This document shows positions 25,981 through 35,037 of a DNA stretch of 64,000 nt, piece by piece. Under the pieces are notes generated by a model. That model was not told where the DNA came from. It worked only from the letters and a program-made list of their open reading frames with translations, and searched no databases. The position numbers and the translations under genes were made by a program. Each line of letters begins with the position of its first letter. The stretch's first letter is position 1. Source of the stretch: a bacterium (GTDB lineage Bacteria; Krumholzibacteriota; Krumholzibacteriia; JACNKJ01); assembly GCA_024231955.1 (NCBI GenBank), contig JAAEPZ010000591.1:224453-288452 (forward strand). Direction: 5' to 3'.

Positions 25981-27924
25981 ATGGACTTATATCCGCTGAT
26001 ACTGGCCTTTCCGCTGATCGGGTTGCTGATCAACGCCGTCCTGGGACGTCGACTGGGCGTGCGCGGGAGTGGCGCGGTAGCGTCGGTCGCCGTACTGCTC
26101 TCCTTCGTGGGAGCCATTCAGGCCTTCATCAAAGTGCGGCACCTTGTGGCCCTGGGTGACGGAGAGGCGCGTCTCGTCGTTCGTCTCTGGGAGTGGATTC
26201 ACGTCGGCGGTTTCTCTGCCGATCTCTCCCTGCTGTTCGATCCCCTCAGTGTGGTGATGATCCTCGTTGTCACCGGTGTGGGATTCCTGATCCATGTCTA
26301 TTCGATCGGCTACATGTCGCACGACAGGGACTACGCGCGTTTCTTCGTCTACCTGAACCTCTTCATGCTGGCCATGCTCCTGCTGGTGCTGGGCGACAAC
26401 TACCTGGTGCTCTTCGTCGGTTGGGAGGGGGTCGGCCTCTGCTCCTACCTGCTGATCGGATTCTGGTATGACCGCATGTTCACGACGAAGATGTCCAACG
26501 CAGCGGCGGGCAAAAAGGCCTTCATCGTCAACAGGGTGGGCGATTTCGGTTTCCTGCTGGCGCTGTTTCTCATCTTCACGAATTTCCACAGCCTGAATTT
26601 CGATACGGTCTTCGCCGCAGCCGCGCACCATCCCGCCGCCACGGGTGTGATGACCGCCATCGGCCTGCTGCTTCTGCTCGGCGCAACGGGCAAGAGCGCG
26701 CAGTTGCCGCTCTTTGTCTGGTTGCCCGACGCCATGGCCGGCCCGACGCCGGTCAGCGCCCTGATCCACGCGGCGACCATGGTCACCGCCGGTGTCTACA
26801 TGGTGGCCCGCAGTCATATCCTCTACGCGTTGACCCCCGATGTGCTGACGGTAGTGGCCTGGGTCGGCGGCCTGACGGCCATCTTCGCAGCCACCATCGC
26901 CTGTACCCAGAACGACATCAAGAAGGTGCTGGCCTATTCGACCGTCAGCCAGCTCGGCTACATGTTCCTCGGTCTGGGGTGCGCGGCTTTCGGCGGTGGT
27001 GTGTTTCACGTCGTTACCCACGCCTTCTTCAAGGCGCTGCTCTTCCTCGGCGCCGGCAGCGTGATCCACGCGATGAGCGACGAACAGGATATCCGCAGGA
27101 TGGGGGGGCTGCGTCACAAACTGCCTCTCACTTTCGCCACCTTCCTGATCGCAACCCTGGCGATTGCCGGACTGCCGGGCTTCTCCGGCTTCTTCAGCAA
27201 GGATGAGATTCTGGCCGCGGCCTTCAGCCGGCAGCCGGCCCTCTGGGGACTTGGCGTCGTGACGGCGGGCCTGACGAGTTTCTACATGTTCCGGTTGATG
27301 TTCCTCACCTTTTTCGGCAAGAGTCGTGTCGAGCCCGAACGCGCCGCAAAGCTGAAGGAGTCCCCTCCGGTGATGACCGTGCCGCTGCTGATCCTGGCGT
27401 TGCTGAGCATAGTCGGCGGTCTGATCGGATTGCCGCCGGTGCTCGGTCGGCATCTGCTCGGCGGCTTCCTGGCGCCGGTGTTCGAGGGGCTGCATCATAT
27501 CGAGGGGTTCGGGCATGCCGAACACCTGTCGGCGAGCAAGGAATGGCTGTTGATGGGGATATCGACGGTTGCCGCGCTGGGCGGCTTTCTCCTGGCCTGG
27601 ACCCGCGTTCACAAGGTCGGAGACAAGGAGGGGCTGTTCGCGAAATCGCGAAATGGCTTCTACCGTCTGCTTGAGGACAAGTACCGCGTCGACGAGGTCT
27701 ACGATCTGCTGATCGTCCGTCCGCTCAGCAAACTGGCCCGATTCTGCTGGCGAGTGGTGGATGAACTCGTGATCGATCTGGCGGTGAACTTCAGCGGCCT
27801 GGGCGTGCGCCTGGGTGGTGAACTGATGCGACTGTTTCAGAACGGCCGCATACAATCATATGCATTCTTCATGGTTCTGGGGCTCGTGATGCTCCTGATC
27901 CGGGTTCTGGTTCAGCAGGGGTGA
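25981..27924 (+). CDS. nuoL: NADH-quinone oxidoreductase subunit L
   Basis: The 647-residue protein is the distal antiporter-like proton channel of complex I with the long lateral helix. 'NYLVLFVGWEGVGLCSYLLIGFW' holds the glutamate of helix 5, 'LPDAMAGPTPVSALIHAATMVTAG' the family loop, and 'NDIKKVLAYSTVSQLGYMF' the broken-helix region with its lysine. The C-terminal part from about residue 520 contains the charged stretch and final transmembrane helix. ATG at 25981 is 5 nt after GGAG; a GTG six bases earlier overlaps that site. It lies 39 nt after nuoK. Confidence 0.95.
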   Translation: MDLYPLILAFPLIGLLINAVLGRRLGVRGSGAVASVAVLLSFVGAIQAFIKVRHLVALGDGEARLVVRLWEWIHVGGFSADLSLLFDPLSVVMILVVTGVGFLIHVYSIGYMSHDRDYARFFVYLNLFMLAMLLLVLGDNYLVLFVGWEGVGLCSYLLIGFWYDRMFTTKMSNAAAGKKAFIVNRVGDFGFLLALFLIFTNFHSLNFDTVFAAAAHHPAATGVMTAIGLLLLLGATGKSAQLPLFVWLPDAMAGPTPVSALIHAATMVTAGVYMVARSHILYALTPDVLTVVAWVGGLTAIFAATIACTQNDIKKVLAYSTVSQLGYMFLGLGCAAFGGGVFHVVTHAFFKALLFLGAGSVIHAMSDEQDIRRMGGLRHKLPLTFATFLIATLAIAGLPGFSGFFSKDEILAAAFSRQPALWGLGVVTAGLTSFYMFRLMFLTFFGKSRVEPERAAKLKESPPVMTVPLLILALLSIVGGLIGLPPVLGRHLLGGFLAPVFEGLHHIEGFGHAEHLSASKEWLLMGISTVAALGGFLLAWTRVHKVGDKEGLFAKSRNGFYRLLEDKYRVDEVYDLLIVRPLSKLARFCWRVVDELVIDLAVNFSGLGVRLGGELMRLFQNGRIQSYAFFMVLGLVMLLIRVLVQQG

Positions 27925-27928
27925 GACG

Positions 27929-29506
27929 ATGATCGATTCCTGGATATTGACCTGGCTCTGTGCCCTGCCTCTTCTCGGCGGTGTGGCCATAGTGCTTATC
28001 CCCCGCGAACGCGCCGACCTGGTGCGCTGGTGGTCGTTGGCGATAAGTGCCGGTACATTCCTGCTTTCGCTCCACCTCTGGTTCCATTTCAATGTGGCCG
28101 ATACGGGGTTGCAGTTCGTCCGCAGTCACGCCTGGATACCCCGCTTCGGCATCGACTATGCAGTCGGCGTCGACGGCATCAGCCTGCTGCTGATCCTGCT
28201 CACGACACTCATCGCCCCGCTGACCGTTTTGGGCAGTTGGCGTTCTGTGACTGAACGCGTGCATCTCTTCCACTTCTGCCTGCTCTTCCTGCAGACCGGA
28301 ATCCTGGGCGTGTTCATGGCGAGCGATCTCTTCCTGTTCTATGTCTTCTGGGAGATCATGCTCGTGCCGATGTATTTCCTGATCGGCATCTGGGGCGGCA
28401 CCCGCCGGATCTATGCCGCCGTGAAATTCTTCATCTTCACCATGGTGGGCAGTATCCTCATGCTGGCGGCGATCATCTACCTGGTCGTTCACCACCAGCA
28501 TGTCACGGGGTTGATGACCTTCGAACTCGCGGCGTTGCTGACCTCCCCGCTCGAGGGGCAGGCCGCGCTGCTCGCCTGCCTTGCCTTTTCGCTGGCTTTC
28601 GCCATCAAGGTGCCGCTGTTTCCGCTCCACACCTGGCTGCCCGACGCTCACGTCGAGGCGCCCACAGCCGGCAGTGTCGTCCTGGCCGGTGTGCTGCTTA
28701 AGATGGGAACCTATGGTTTCCTCCGTTTCTGCTTCCCGCTGTTCCCTGAGGCCGTCCATCAGATTACACCCTGGATCATGACTCTGGCCGTGATCGGCAT
28801 CATCTACGGCGCGTTGCTGGCGTTGGCTCAGGAGGATATCAAGAAGCTCATCGCCTACTCCTCGGTCAGCCATCTGGGTTTCGTGATGATCGGGATGTTC
28901 GCGCTCAATCTCCAGGGGCTCACGGGCGGGATCATGCAGATGGTGGGGCACGGAATCTCCACCGGTGCGCTGTTCCTGCTGGTCGGCATGATCTACGAAC
29001 GGCGGCACACGCGCCTGATCAGCGACTTCGGCGGCCTGGCGAAGGTCATGCCGCTGTACACGCTGTTCTTCCTGATCACGACCCTCTCCTCGATCGGCCT
29101 GCCGGGTCTGAATGGCTTCGTCGGGGAGTTCCTCATCCTGCTCGGCACCTTCCAGGTGTCGAAGCTGGCTACGATCTTCGCAGCGACGGGTGTGATTCTG
29201 GGTGCCATCTACATGTTGCGGCTGGTTCAGCAGGTATTCTTCGGCACGATTCGTCATGAGGAGAATCGGAACCTGGGCGATCTGGTGCCCCGCGAAATCA
29301 TCATCATAGTGCCGCTGATAATCCTGATGTTCTGGATCGGACTCTACCCCCGGCCGTTCATCGAACGGATTGAACCCTCGGTGAACCACCTTCTCGAACA
29401 GGTTGACGGGGTCGAACCCGCACCGACTCATGCCGCTCTGCCGATCGGATCCGGCGGCGCCCTCGACAATCATGCCGTGATACCGGTCGCCGGGGAGGGG
29501 AAGTAA
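27929..29506 (+). CDS. nuoM: NADH-quinone oxidoreductase subunit M
   Basis: The 525-residue antiporter-like proton-pumping subunit has about fourteen helices. Visible signatures are 'YVFWEIMLVPMYFLIGIWGG' with the conserved Glu, 'PLFPLHTWLPDAHVEAPTAGSVVLAG', and 'EDIKKLIAYSSVSHLGFV' with the proton-path Lys. It starts 4 nt after nuoL and ends one base before nuoN. The C-terminal about 35 residues form a polar tail that is unusual but not alarming. Confidence 0.95.
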   Translation: MIDSWILTWLCALPLLGGVAIVLIPRERADLVRWWSLAISAGTFLLSLHLWFHFNVADTGLQFVRSHAWIPRFGIDYAVGVDGISLLLILLTTLIAPLTVLGSWRSVTERVHLFHFCLLFLQTGILGVFMASDLFLFYVFWEIMLVPMYFLIGIWGGTRRIYAAVKFFIFTMVGSILMLAAIIYLVVHHQHVTGLMTFELAALLTSPLEGQAALLACLAFSLAFAIKVPLFPLHTWLPDAHVEAPTAGSVVLAGVLLKMGTYGFLRFCFPLFPEAVHQITPWIMTLAVIGIIYGALLALAQEDIKKLIAYSSVSHLGFVMIGMFALNLQGLTGGIMQMVGHGISTGALFLLVGMIYERRHTRLISDFGGLAKVMPLYTLFFLITTLSSIGLPGLNGFVGEFLILLGTFQVSKLATIFAATGVILGAIYMLRLVQQVFFGTIRHEENRNLGDLVPREIIIIVPLIILMFWIGLYPRPFIERIEPSVNHLLEQVDGVEPAPTHAALPIGSGGALDNHAVIPVAGEGK

Positions 29507-29507
29507 C

Positions 29508-30950
29508 ATGACGAACTGGAATGTCTCGCTGCTCGCTCCCGAAATCGTCCTGAGTGTCTGCGCTCTGTTGATCATGCTTCTCGATCCGCCGCTGCGCCGC
29601 AAGCGACTGGCCGGTTTCTCCGAATCCGTCGCACTGGTCGGATTCCTGGGCGCGCTGTTTCTCGGCCTCATGCGAATCGGCCTGCCCGTGGATTCGAGTT
29701 TCGGCGGCTTTCTGATCGCTGACGCCCTTTCGACCTATCTGCACATCCTGTTTGCCGTCATCGGTCTGTCGGTCTTGATCATGTCGATCCCCTGGCTGAG
29801 GCGCGATGGCGTCAGGCAGACCGAGTTCCTGGTTCTGTTGATCTTCGCCGTCATCGGAATGATGATCATGTCCTGCTCGGCCGAGATGGTGACCATGTTC
29901 ATCGGTCTCGAACTGCTCTCCCTGCCGCTCTACGTCCTCGCCGGATACCTGCGGAACCGCGAACGCACAATCGAAGCATCGTTGAAATACTTCCTGCTGG
30001 GCGCATTCGCCAGTGCGCTGCTCCTCATGGGGATTGCCCTGCAGTGGGGCACTTACGGCACGTTGCATCTGAGTTCCGTCGCCCCGGGCAGTGGGGCCGC
30101 CCCGCTGTCGCTGCCCCTGGCCGCCGCCGGTTTCTGGCTGGTTGTCGTCGGTCTGGGTTTCAAGGTGAGCGCCGTGCCCTTCCACTTCTGGACCGCCGAT
30201 GTGTACGAGGGGAGTCCGACCCCGGTGACCGCCCTGATGTCCACCGGTACGAAGGCCGCGGCGATGGCGGTTCTGCTCCGTCTCATGTCCGCCGGTTTCG
30301 CGCCCGCCGCAATCGAATGGATGCCCGTGCTCTGGTGGCTGGCCGTATTGACCATGTCCGTCGGGAACCTCATGGCCCTGGTTCAGGCGAACATCAAACG
30401 TATGCTGGCGTTCTCCGGTATCGCCCATGCCGGCTATCTTCTCCTGGCAATCTGTGCCGGCGGCACCGCCGGTAACGCCGCCCTGCTGTTCTACCTGGCG
30501 GGCTACACCGTGATGAATCTGGGCGCATTCGCCATCGTTGGCCTTCTGGAGGGGAAGGGCGAACGCTTCCAATCCATCTACGACTACTCCGGCCTGGCGA
30601 AACGCAACCCCTGGCTGGCTGCGATGATGACCATCTTCCTCCTCTCTCTGGCCGGTATTCCGGCAACGGTCGGATTCATGGGGAAGTTCTTCATCTTCAC
30701 GGAAACCCTCAAGGCCGGCCATATCGGTCTGGTCGTGATTGCTCTGCTCAACAGCCTGGTCTCCGTCTACTACTACCTGCGTGTGATTTATCTCATGTAC
30801 ATGAAGGATGAGTGGGGTGAAAAGCCGGTCTGCCGTGTGCCGGCTTCCGTAGGCATTCTTCTTGCCTTCACCACACTGGTGACACTCTGGCTGGGTGTGG
30901 CTCCCAATCGCCTGCTTGACGCATTGATGGCGGCTGCAAGAATCTTCTGA
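29508..30950 (+). CDS. nuoN: NADH-quinone oxidoreductase subunit N
   Basis: The 480-residue third antiporter-like subunit of complex I sits closest to the quinone arm. 'MFIGLELLSLPLYVLAGYLR' holds the helix-5 glutamate, 'PFHFWTADVYEGSPTPVTALMSTGTKAAA' is the NuoN version of the channel loop, and 'NIKRMLAFSGIAHAGYLLL' carries the central lysine. It is the last gene of the nuo run. No strong terminator follows, and a good promoter for the next operon lies 10 nt past its stop. Confidence 0.95.
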   Translation: MTNWNVSLLAPEIVLSVCALLIMLLDPPLRRKRLAGFSESVALVGFLGALFLGLMRIGLPVDSSFGGFLIADALSTYLHILFAVIGLSVLIMSIPWLRRDGVRQTEFLVLLIFAVIGMMIMSCSAEMVTMFIGLELLSLPLYVLAGYLRNRERTIEASLKYFLLGAFASALLLMGIALQWGTYGTLHLSSVAPGSGAAPLSLPLAAAGFWLVVVGLGFKVSAVPFHFWTADVYEGSPTPVTALMSTGTKAAAMAVLLRLMSAGFAPAAIEWMPVLWWLAVLTMSVGNLMALVQANIKRMLAFSGIAHAGYLLLAICAGGTAGNAALLFYLAGYTVMNLGAFAIVGLLEGKGERFQSIYDYSGLAKRNPWLAAMMTIFLLSLAGIPATVGFMGKFFIFTETLKAGHIGLVVIALLNSLVSVYYYLRVIYLMYMKDEWGEKPVCRVPASVGILLAFTTLVTLWLGVAPNRLLDALMAAARIF

Positions 30951-30959
30951 TGGTTCTGG

Positions 30960-30988
30960 TTGACCGTCTGCGGCACGCCCCATATCAT
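30960..30988 (+). promoter_or_regulatory. Predicted sigma70-like promoter of the S55 peptidase operon
   Basis: TTGACC (30960-30965) and TATCAT (30983-30988), each 5 of 6 to consensus, are 17 nt apart in the gap after nuoN. The leader to the ATG at 31121 would be about 125 nt; I see no clear structure in it. Confidence 0.55.
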
Positions 30989-31120
30989 GTCCAGCCTGCC
31001 ACGCCTCCGTTATGAATATCGCCCGCACCAATCCCGCTCCACCTGCATCAAGGTGGACGGGTGGTGCATCATCCGGCGCCGCCGCACCCGGCGGCTGGAT
31101 GGCAAGAAAGAGGACCCCGA

Positions 31121-32932
31121 ATGAATTCTCGTGGATTGACGACCCTGCTGCTTGGGCTCCTGCTCAGCGCCTCCGCGGCGGCTGTGGAGATCTACCCCCT
31201 GGACGACGTGGAGCCCGGACTGACGGGCACGGCCTGGAGCGTCTTCAAGGGTGACAGCATCGCCCCCTTCACCGTTGAGATTCTCGATCGCGTTCCCGGC
31301 GTGGGCGGACGTGACCTGGTGCTGGTCAAGGCTCTGGGAGAGCGCTTCGAGAGAGCGGGCGTCAGCCAGGGGATGAGCGGCAGCCCCGTCTACATCGATG
31401 GTCGGCTGCTGGGTGCCATGGCCTTCAATTTCAGCTTCTCCCGTGACGCCCTGGCCTATGTCACCCCGGCCGGCGCCATGCTGGAACTGGCCGATCGTGT
31501 CGGGCAGACGGATGGGGCCGACAGCGGCGCCCGCAATGTCCGTTCACTCCCTTTCCTCGATCCCGGAAGCGAGGCCGTGTCGGCGACAGCGACGGAGATC
31601 AACCTGCCCCTCTCGGTGGCAGGGTTCGATCCCAAGGGTCTGACCGACCTGACCGACGCTTGTCGGGGGCTGGGGTTGAGTCTCCACGCCACCTCGGGGA
31701 GATCAAGCGGCGGTGAATCTGCGGAGAGTACGTCAATAGCGGCGATCAAACCGGGGGCGGCCATCGCCGTGACCCTCCTGAGGGGACCCGTCACCGCCGC
31801 CGCCTTCGGCACCGTTACCCATGTCGATGGGGAGCGGGTCTGGGGCTTCGGCCACCCCTTCCTCAACAGCGGCGACTGCGAGCTGCCTCTGGCGGGAGCC
31901 ATGGTTCACGGCGTGATGCCCAGTCTGGACAACTCGTTCAAGATCAGCTCCCTGACCGAGAATGTCGGCACGCTGCTCTATGATGCCCAATCGGGAATCT
32001 ATGGCCGGCTGGATGGCGGACCCGAGATGCTCCCGCTGCAGGTCCGGCTGGTTCAGGAATCGGCCCTCGACAGCGAGGCGGAGTTCCTGGTCGCCCGGCA
32101 CGAGGCCCTGCAGCCGTTACTGATGCGGATGGCCGTTGAGGGTTGGCTCAGCAACCGTCTCGCCGCCCTGGTCGAGGGACGGCTTGCGGCGCGGGTGCTC
32201 ATCCGGTTCGCGGACGAAACCCGATCTCCGCTCACACTGGAGAGCCGTTTCTTCGGCGAAGGTGTCATCTCCACGGCGAGCTCCTGGTTGCAGGGTATGA
32301 TGGGGGTATTGACGGCCAACCCGGCCGGACCCGTGCCCCTGACCTCGTTGACCGTGGAGCTCGACTGGCGCGAAGGTGGGGACCCGCTCGAGTTGATCGA
32401 CCTGACCATCGACCGGATGGCCATCCGCCCCGGCGAGGAGTGGACGCTGCACGCCCGCTTCCGCGAGGGTGAGCGGGTCTTCTCCGAGTTGATTACCCTG
32501 CCGCCGCTCACAGGCGGTTTGGCGCGGGGAGGTGGGGATCGTGTGGATAATCTGCATCCCGGTCTTTACCAACTCCACATGGCGGATGCGCTGAGTTTTC
32601 AGTTCTGGAACGCCACCCGTCAGCCCGACCTCTATCGCTTCGATGATCACGCAGCCGTATTGCGGGTGCTCTCCTCTCTGGAGAGCGGCGGAGCCTGGAT
32701 CGTCTGGCTCTCCGGCCCCGGCGAGCAAACCGTGCTTGAGGGGAGCGAGGTCACCCTCCCCGTCTGGATCCGGAAGCTGCAGGCCCGCCAGATCCGTCCG
32801 GCCAACGAATTCGCCGGCAGAATAATGGGGGGCAAGCGGATTGCGCTTGAGCCCGGCATTGTCCCCGTCGGCTATCAATCCATCCCGGTTACCCTGTTAT
32901 CCCAGCCTCTCAGAACGAGGAGCACTCCATGA
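31121..32932 (+). CDS. Exported SpoIVB-type (S55 family) serine peptidase-like protein
   Basis: The 603-residue protein starts at ATG 31121 behind GAGGA and has a signal peptide ending 'SASAA'. Its first about 130 residues match the S55-like module of deltaproteobacterial and FCB proteins: 'EPGLTGTAWSVFKGD', a strand-rich stretch, then 'GVSQGMSGSPVYIDGRLLGA' holding the family serine. Around residue 230 'FGTVTHVDGERVWGFGHPFLNSG' and 'PSLDNSFKISS' follow, as in relatives. The C-terminal half looks beta-rich and without known catalytic motifs. In SpoIVB the same fold cleaves a membrane-associated partner in the sporulation pathway; no sporulation genes are here, so the role is unknown. It overlaps the propeller gene by 4 nt. 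Confidence 0.82.
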   Translation: MNSRGLTTLLLGLLLSASAAAVEIYPLDDVEPGLTGTAWSVFKGDSIAPFTVEILDRVPGVGGRDLVLVKALGERFERAGVSQGMSGSPVYIDGRLLGAMAFNFSFSRDALAYVTPAGAMLELADRVGQTDGADSGARNVRSLPFLDPGSEAVSATATEINLPLSVAGFDPKGLTDLTDACRGLGLSLHATSGRSSGGESAESTSIAAIKPGAAIAVTLLRGPVTAAAFGTVTHVDGERVWGFGHPFLNSGDCELPLAGAMVHGVMPSLDNSFKISSLTENVGTLLYDAQSGIYGRLDGGPEMLPLQVRLVQESALDSEAEFLVARHEALQPLLMRMAVEGWLSNRLAALVEGRLAARVLIRFADETRSPLTLESRFFGEGVISTASSWLQGMMGVLTANPAGPVPLTSLTVELDWREGGDPLELIDLTIDRMAIRPGEEWTLHARFREGERVFSELITLPPLTGGLARGGGDRVDNLHPGLYQLHMADALSFQFWNATRQPDLYRFDDHAAVLRVLSSLESGGAWIVWLSGPGEQTVLEGSEVTLPVWIRKLQARQIRPANEFAGRIMGGKRIALEPGIVPVGYQSIPVTLLSQPLRTRSTP

Positions 32933-35010
32933 AAACGAAAACAGCTATCCTGCTTCTCCCCCTGCTGATCCTGGTTGCCGTCGGCTCCGCGGGGGCCGTG
33001 CAGACGGAATTCATCCGCTACATGGGACTGGAGGATTACCAGAATTGCACCTACCGCGGTCTGACCATGCATGACAACGGCGTCTGGGAACTCGGTCTGG
33101 AGTGGCGCGAGGTTCTGGCCGACGAGGTGGCCTTCTTCACCGAGATGGCGGTCAACGGTGATGAGATCCTGCTGGCCGGCGGTGGCACGCCGGGCAAACT
33201 GATCCTGTTCAACAAGAAAAGTGAGCGGCACGAGGTACTCCACACCGAGGATGAGACGCTCTACAGCTGCGTCGAAAATCTGGGGGACGGCGTCTGGGCC
33301 GTGGGCGCCGGGCCCGGAGGCGAGGTCTACCGTATCGATCGCGAGGGGGAGATCTCAACGCTCACCCAGACCGATCAGGAGTTCATTTGGGACCTCTGTC
33401 GGCAAGGGGACAAACTTTGGATCGCCACCGGCAGCAACGGGAAGCTCTTCCGATACGATCTCGTCAAGGGGGAGCTGGAGCTGTTCCACACGCTCGACGA
33501 TCTCTCGGTCTTCACCCTGGCCACTCAGGCGGACGGTTCGCTCCTGGCCGGCACCAGCGGTGATGGGCGTCTCTATCGCTTCGACCACGAGGGGCGGGTC
33601 ACGCTGCTCGCCGATTTCGATGCCGAGGAGGTGCAGCGCATTCTGCCTTTGGCCGACGGCACGATCTTCGTCGCCGTGGCGCGCTCCGACGATAACTGTC
33701 GGGAAAACTGCAGCTCGGTGTATCGCATCTCCCCGGCCGGACTACTTGAAAAAGCTCTCTCCAGCGACTCCGCCTTCTTGGGCGATCTGGTCCCGCACCC
33801 CGAGGATGGACTCTGGGTCTCCTCGGGCGATCCCGCCGAACTCGACCATCTCACCGGTCTCTATCAGGGTGAGATCCTGGGGCTGGAGGAGGGTGCCTTC
33901 TACAGCGACCTGGAGTGGGACGGCGAGTATCTGTGGCTGATGCAATCCAAGCCTTCGCGCCTGATCCGTGTGGGTGACAGGGCCAAGATGGGGACCATCA
34001 CTTCAGAGGTGCTGGACATGACCAGCCGCAGCCGGGCGGGTGTCATGCGCCTGGAGGGCGATTTGGAGAGGGGCGATATCGAGGTCGAGGTGCGCGCGGG
34101 GCAGAGTCCCGAACCGCTGGAGGGCTGGAGCGAATGGAGTCGGTGCCGGCAGGCCAAAGACGGCCATTTCTTCGACATGGATGCCGGGGTTGCGCGTTAC
34201 TTCCAGTGGCGGGTCACACTCAAGGGGGGCCGGGGTGGCGGTCCCCGCGTCAATCGCCTCACCGCCAGTTTCCGACCGCTGAACCGTACCCCCCTGGTCG
34301 GCAATCTGGCCGTGCTCCGGTCCGTGGACGGCCCCTTCGAGGGTGGGGGCGAACTGATGGGTCCCCCGATTACGCAGGTGCTGGAGAATGGCATCCGCGT
34401 TCAGTACATGCAGCCGAACGGTCCGGTGGAAGCCAGTCCGACGTCCGCGGAATTGCTGCGCGGACTGCGTCAGCTGCAGTGGGACTGGTTCGACACTGAT
34501 GGCGACAGGCTGCAGGCCCGGATCGAATACAGGGCCGATGACGAACCCGATGGCTGGAATCTCCTGGAGGAGCACTGGCCCGGCAGCATCTACACCTGGG
34601 ACGCGCGCGGGCTCAACGATGGAGTCTACCGTCTGCGGGTAACGGTGGATGACGGTGTGGACAACGATCTGGAGGAGACGCGGAGTCTGGATGTCGTCAG
34701 TGGGGCCATCAGGCTGGACAGCCATGCGCCCGAATTCGACCTCAAGGTGAAACGGACCGATGCGGGCATCCACATTACCGGCAAGGTCGGCGACAACGGC
34801 GGGGGCATCGTCGATCGGCTGGAGATCCGGTCGCAGCTGTCGGGAGAGGATCTCTGGCGGACGGTGCAGCCCGTAGCGGGGTATCTCGACAGACCCGTCG
34901 CCGAGATCGATCTGCTGCTTGAGCCGCAGGAGTTGCCCGGATTGCTGGAATTGCGGGCGCGGGATGACTTCGGCAACTGGGGATTCTTCCGCCGCTGGCT
35001 GGAGGAATAG
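32929..35010 (+). CDS. Exported beta-propeller protein
   Basis: The 693-residue protein has a signal peptide (MKTKTAILLL to 'GSAGA') and starts within the stop of the S55 gene (ATGA), so the two are probably made together. Residues about 60-330 show propeller-like repeats with patterns such as 'GDGVWAVGAGPGGEVYRID' and 'GDKLWIATGSNGKLFRYD', similar to Kelch/PQQ or ligand-binding two-component propellers. From about residue 360 the sequence becomes Ig-like beta domains ('YRLRVTVDDGVDND'). There is no FlgD-like sorting tail, unlike the other propellers in the window. It may be a periplasmic partner or substrate of the S55 peptidase; this is inferred from order alone. Confidence 0.75.
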   Translation: MKTKTAILLLPLLILVAVGSAGAVQTEFIRYMGLEDYQNCTYRGLTMHDNGVWELGLEWREVLADEVAFFTEMAVNGDEILLAGGGTPGKLILFNKKSERHEVLHTEDETLYSCVENLGDGVWAVGAGPGGEVYRIDREGEISTLTQTDQEFIWDLCRQGDKLWIATGSNGKLFRYDLVKGELELFHTLDDLSVFTLATQADGSLLAGTSGDGRLYRFDHEGRVTLLADFDAEEVQRILPLADGTIFVAVARSDDNCRENCSSVYRISPAGLLEKALSSDSAFLGDLVPHPEDGLWVSSGDPAELDHLTGLYQGEILGLEEGAFYSDLEWDGEYLWLMQSKPSRLIRVGDRAKMGTITSEVLDMTSRSRAGVMRLEGDLERGDIEVEVRAGQSPEPLEGWSEWSRCRQAKDGHFFDMDAGVARYFQWRVTLKGGRGGGPRVNRLTASFRPLNRTPLVGNLAVLRSVDGPFEGGGELMGPPITQVLENGIRVQYMQPNGPVEASPTSAELLRGLRQLQWDWFDTDGDRLQARIEYRADDEPDGWNLLEEHWPGSIYTWDARGLNDGVYRLRVTVDDGVDNDLEETRSLDVVSGAIRLDSHAPEFDLKVKRTDAGIHITGKVGDNGGGIVDRLEIRSQLSGEDLWRTVQPVAGYLDRPVAEIDLLLEPQELPGLLELRARDDFGNWGFFRRWLEE

Positions 35011-35037
35011 AGCCGACAGGTTCGCACGGAGGAGCGG

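Noticed and set aside
25987..31031. Three long minus-strand open frames opposite nuoL, nuoM and nuoN
   Set aside because: The products are rich in His, Gln, Glu and Arg, the typical mirror of hydrophobic membrane-protein codons. The nuo genes are certain.
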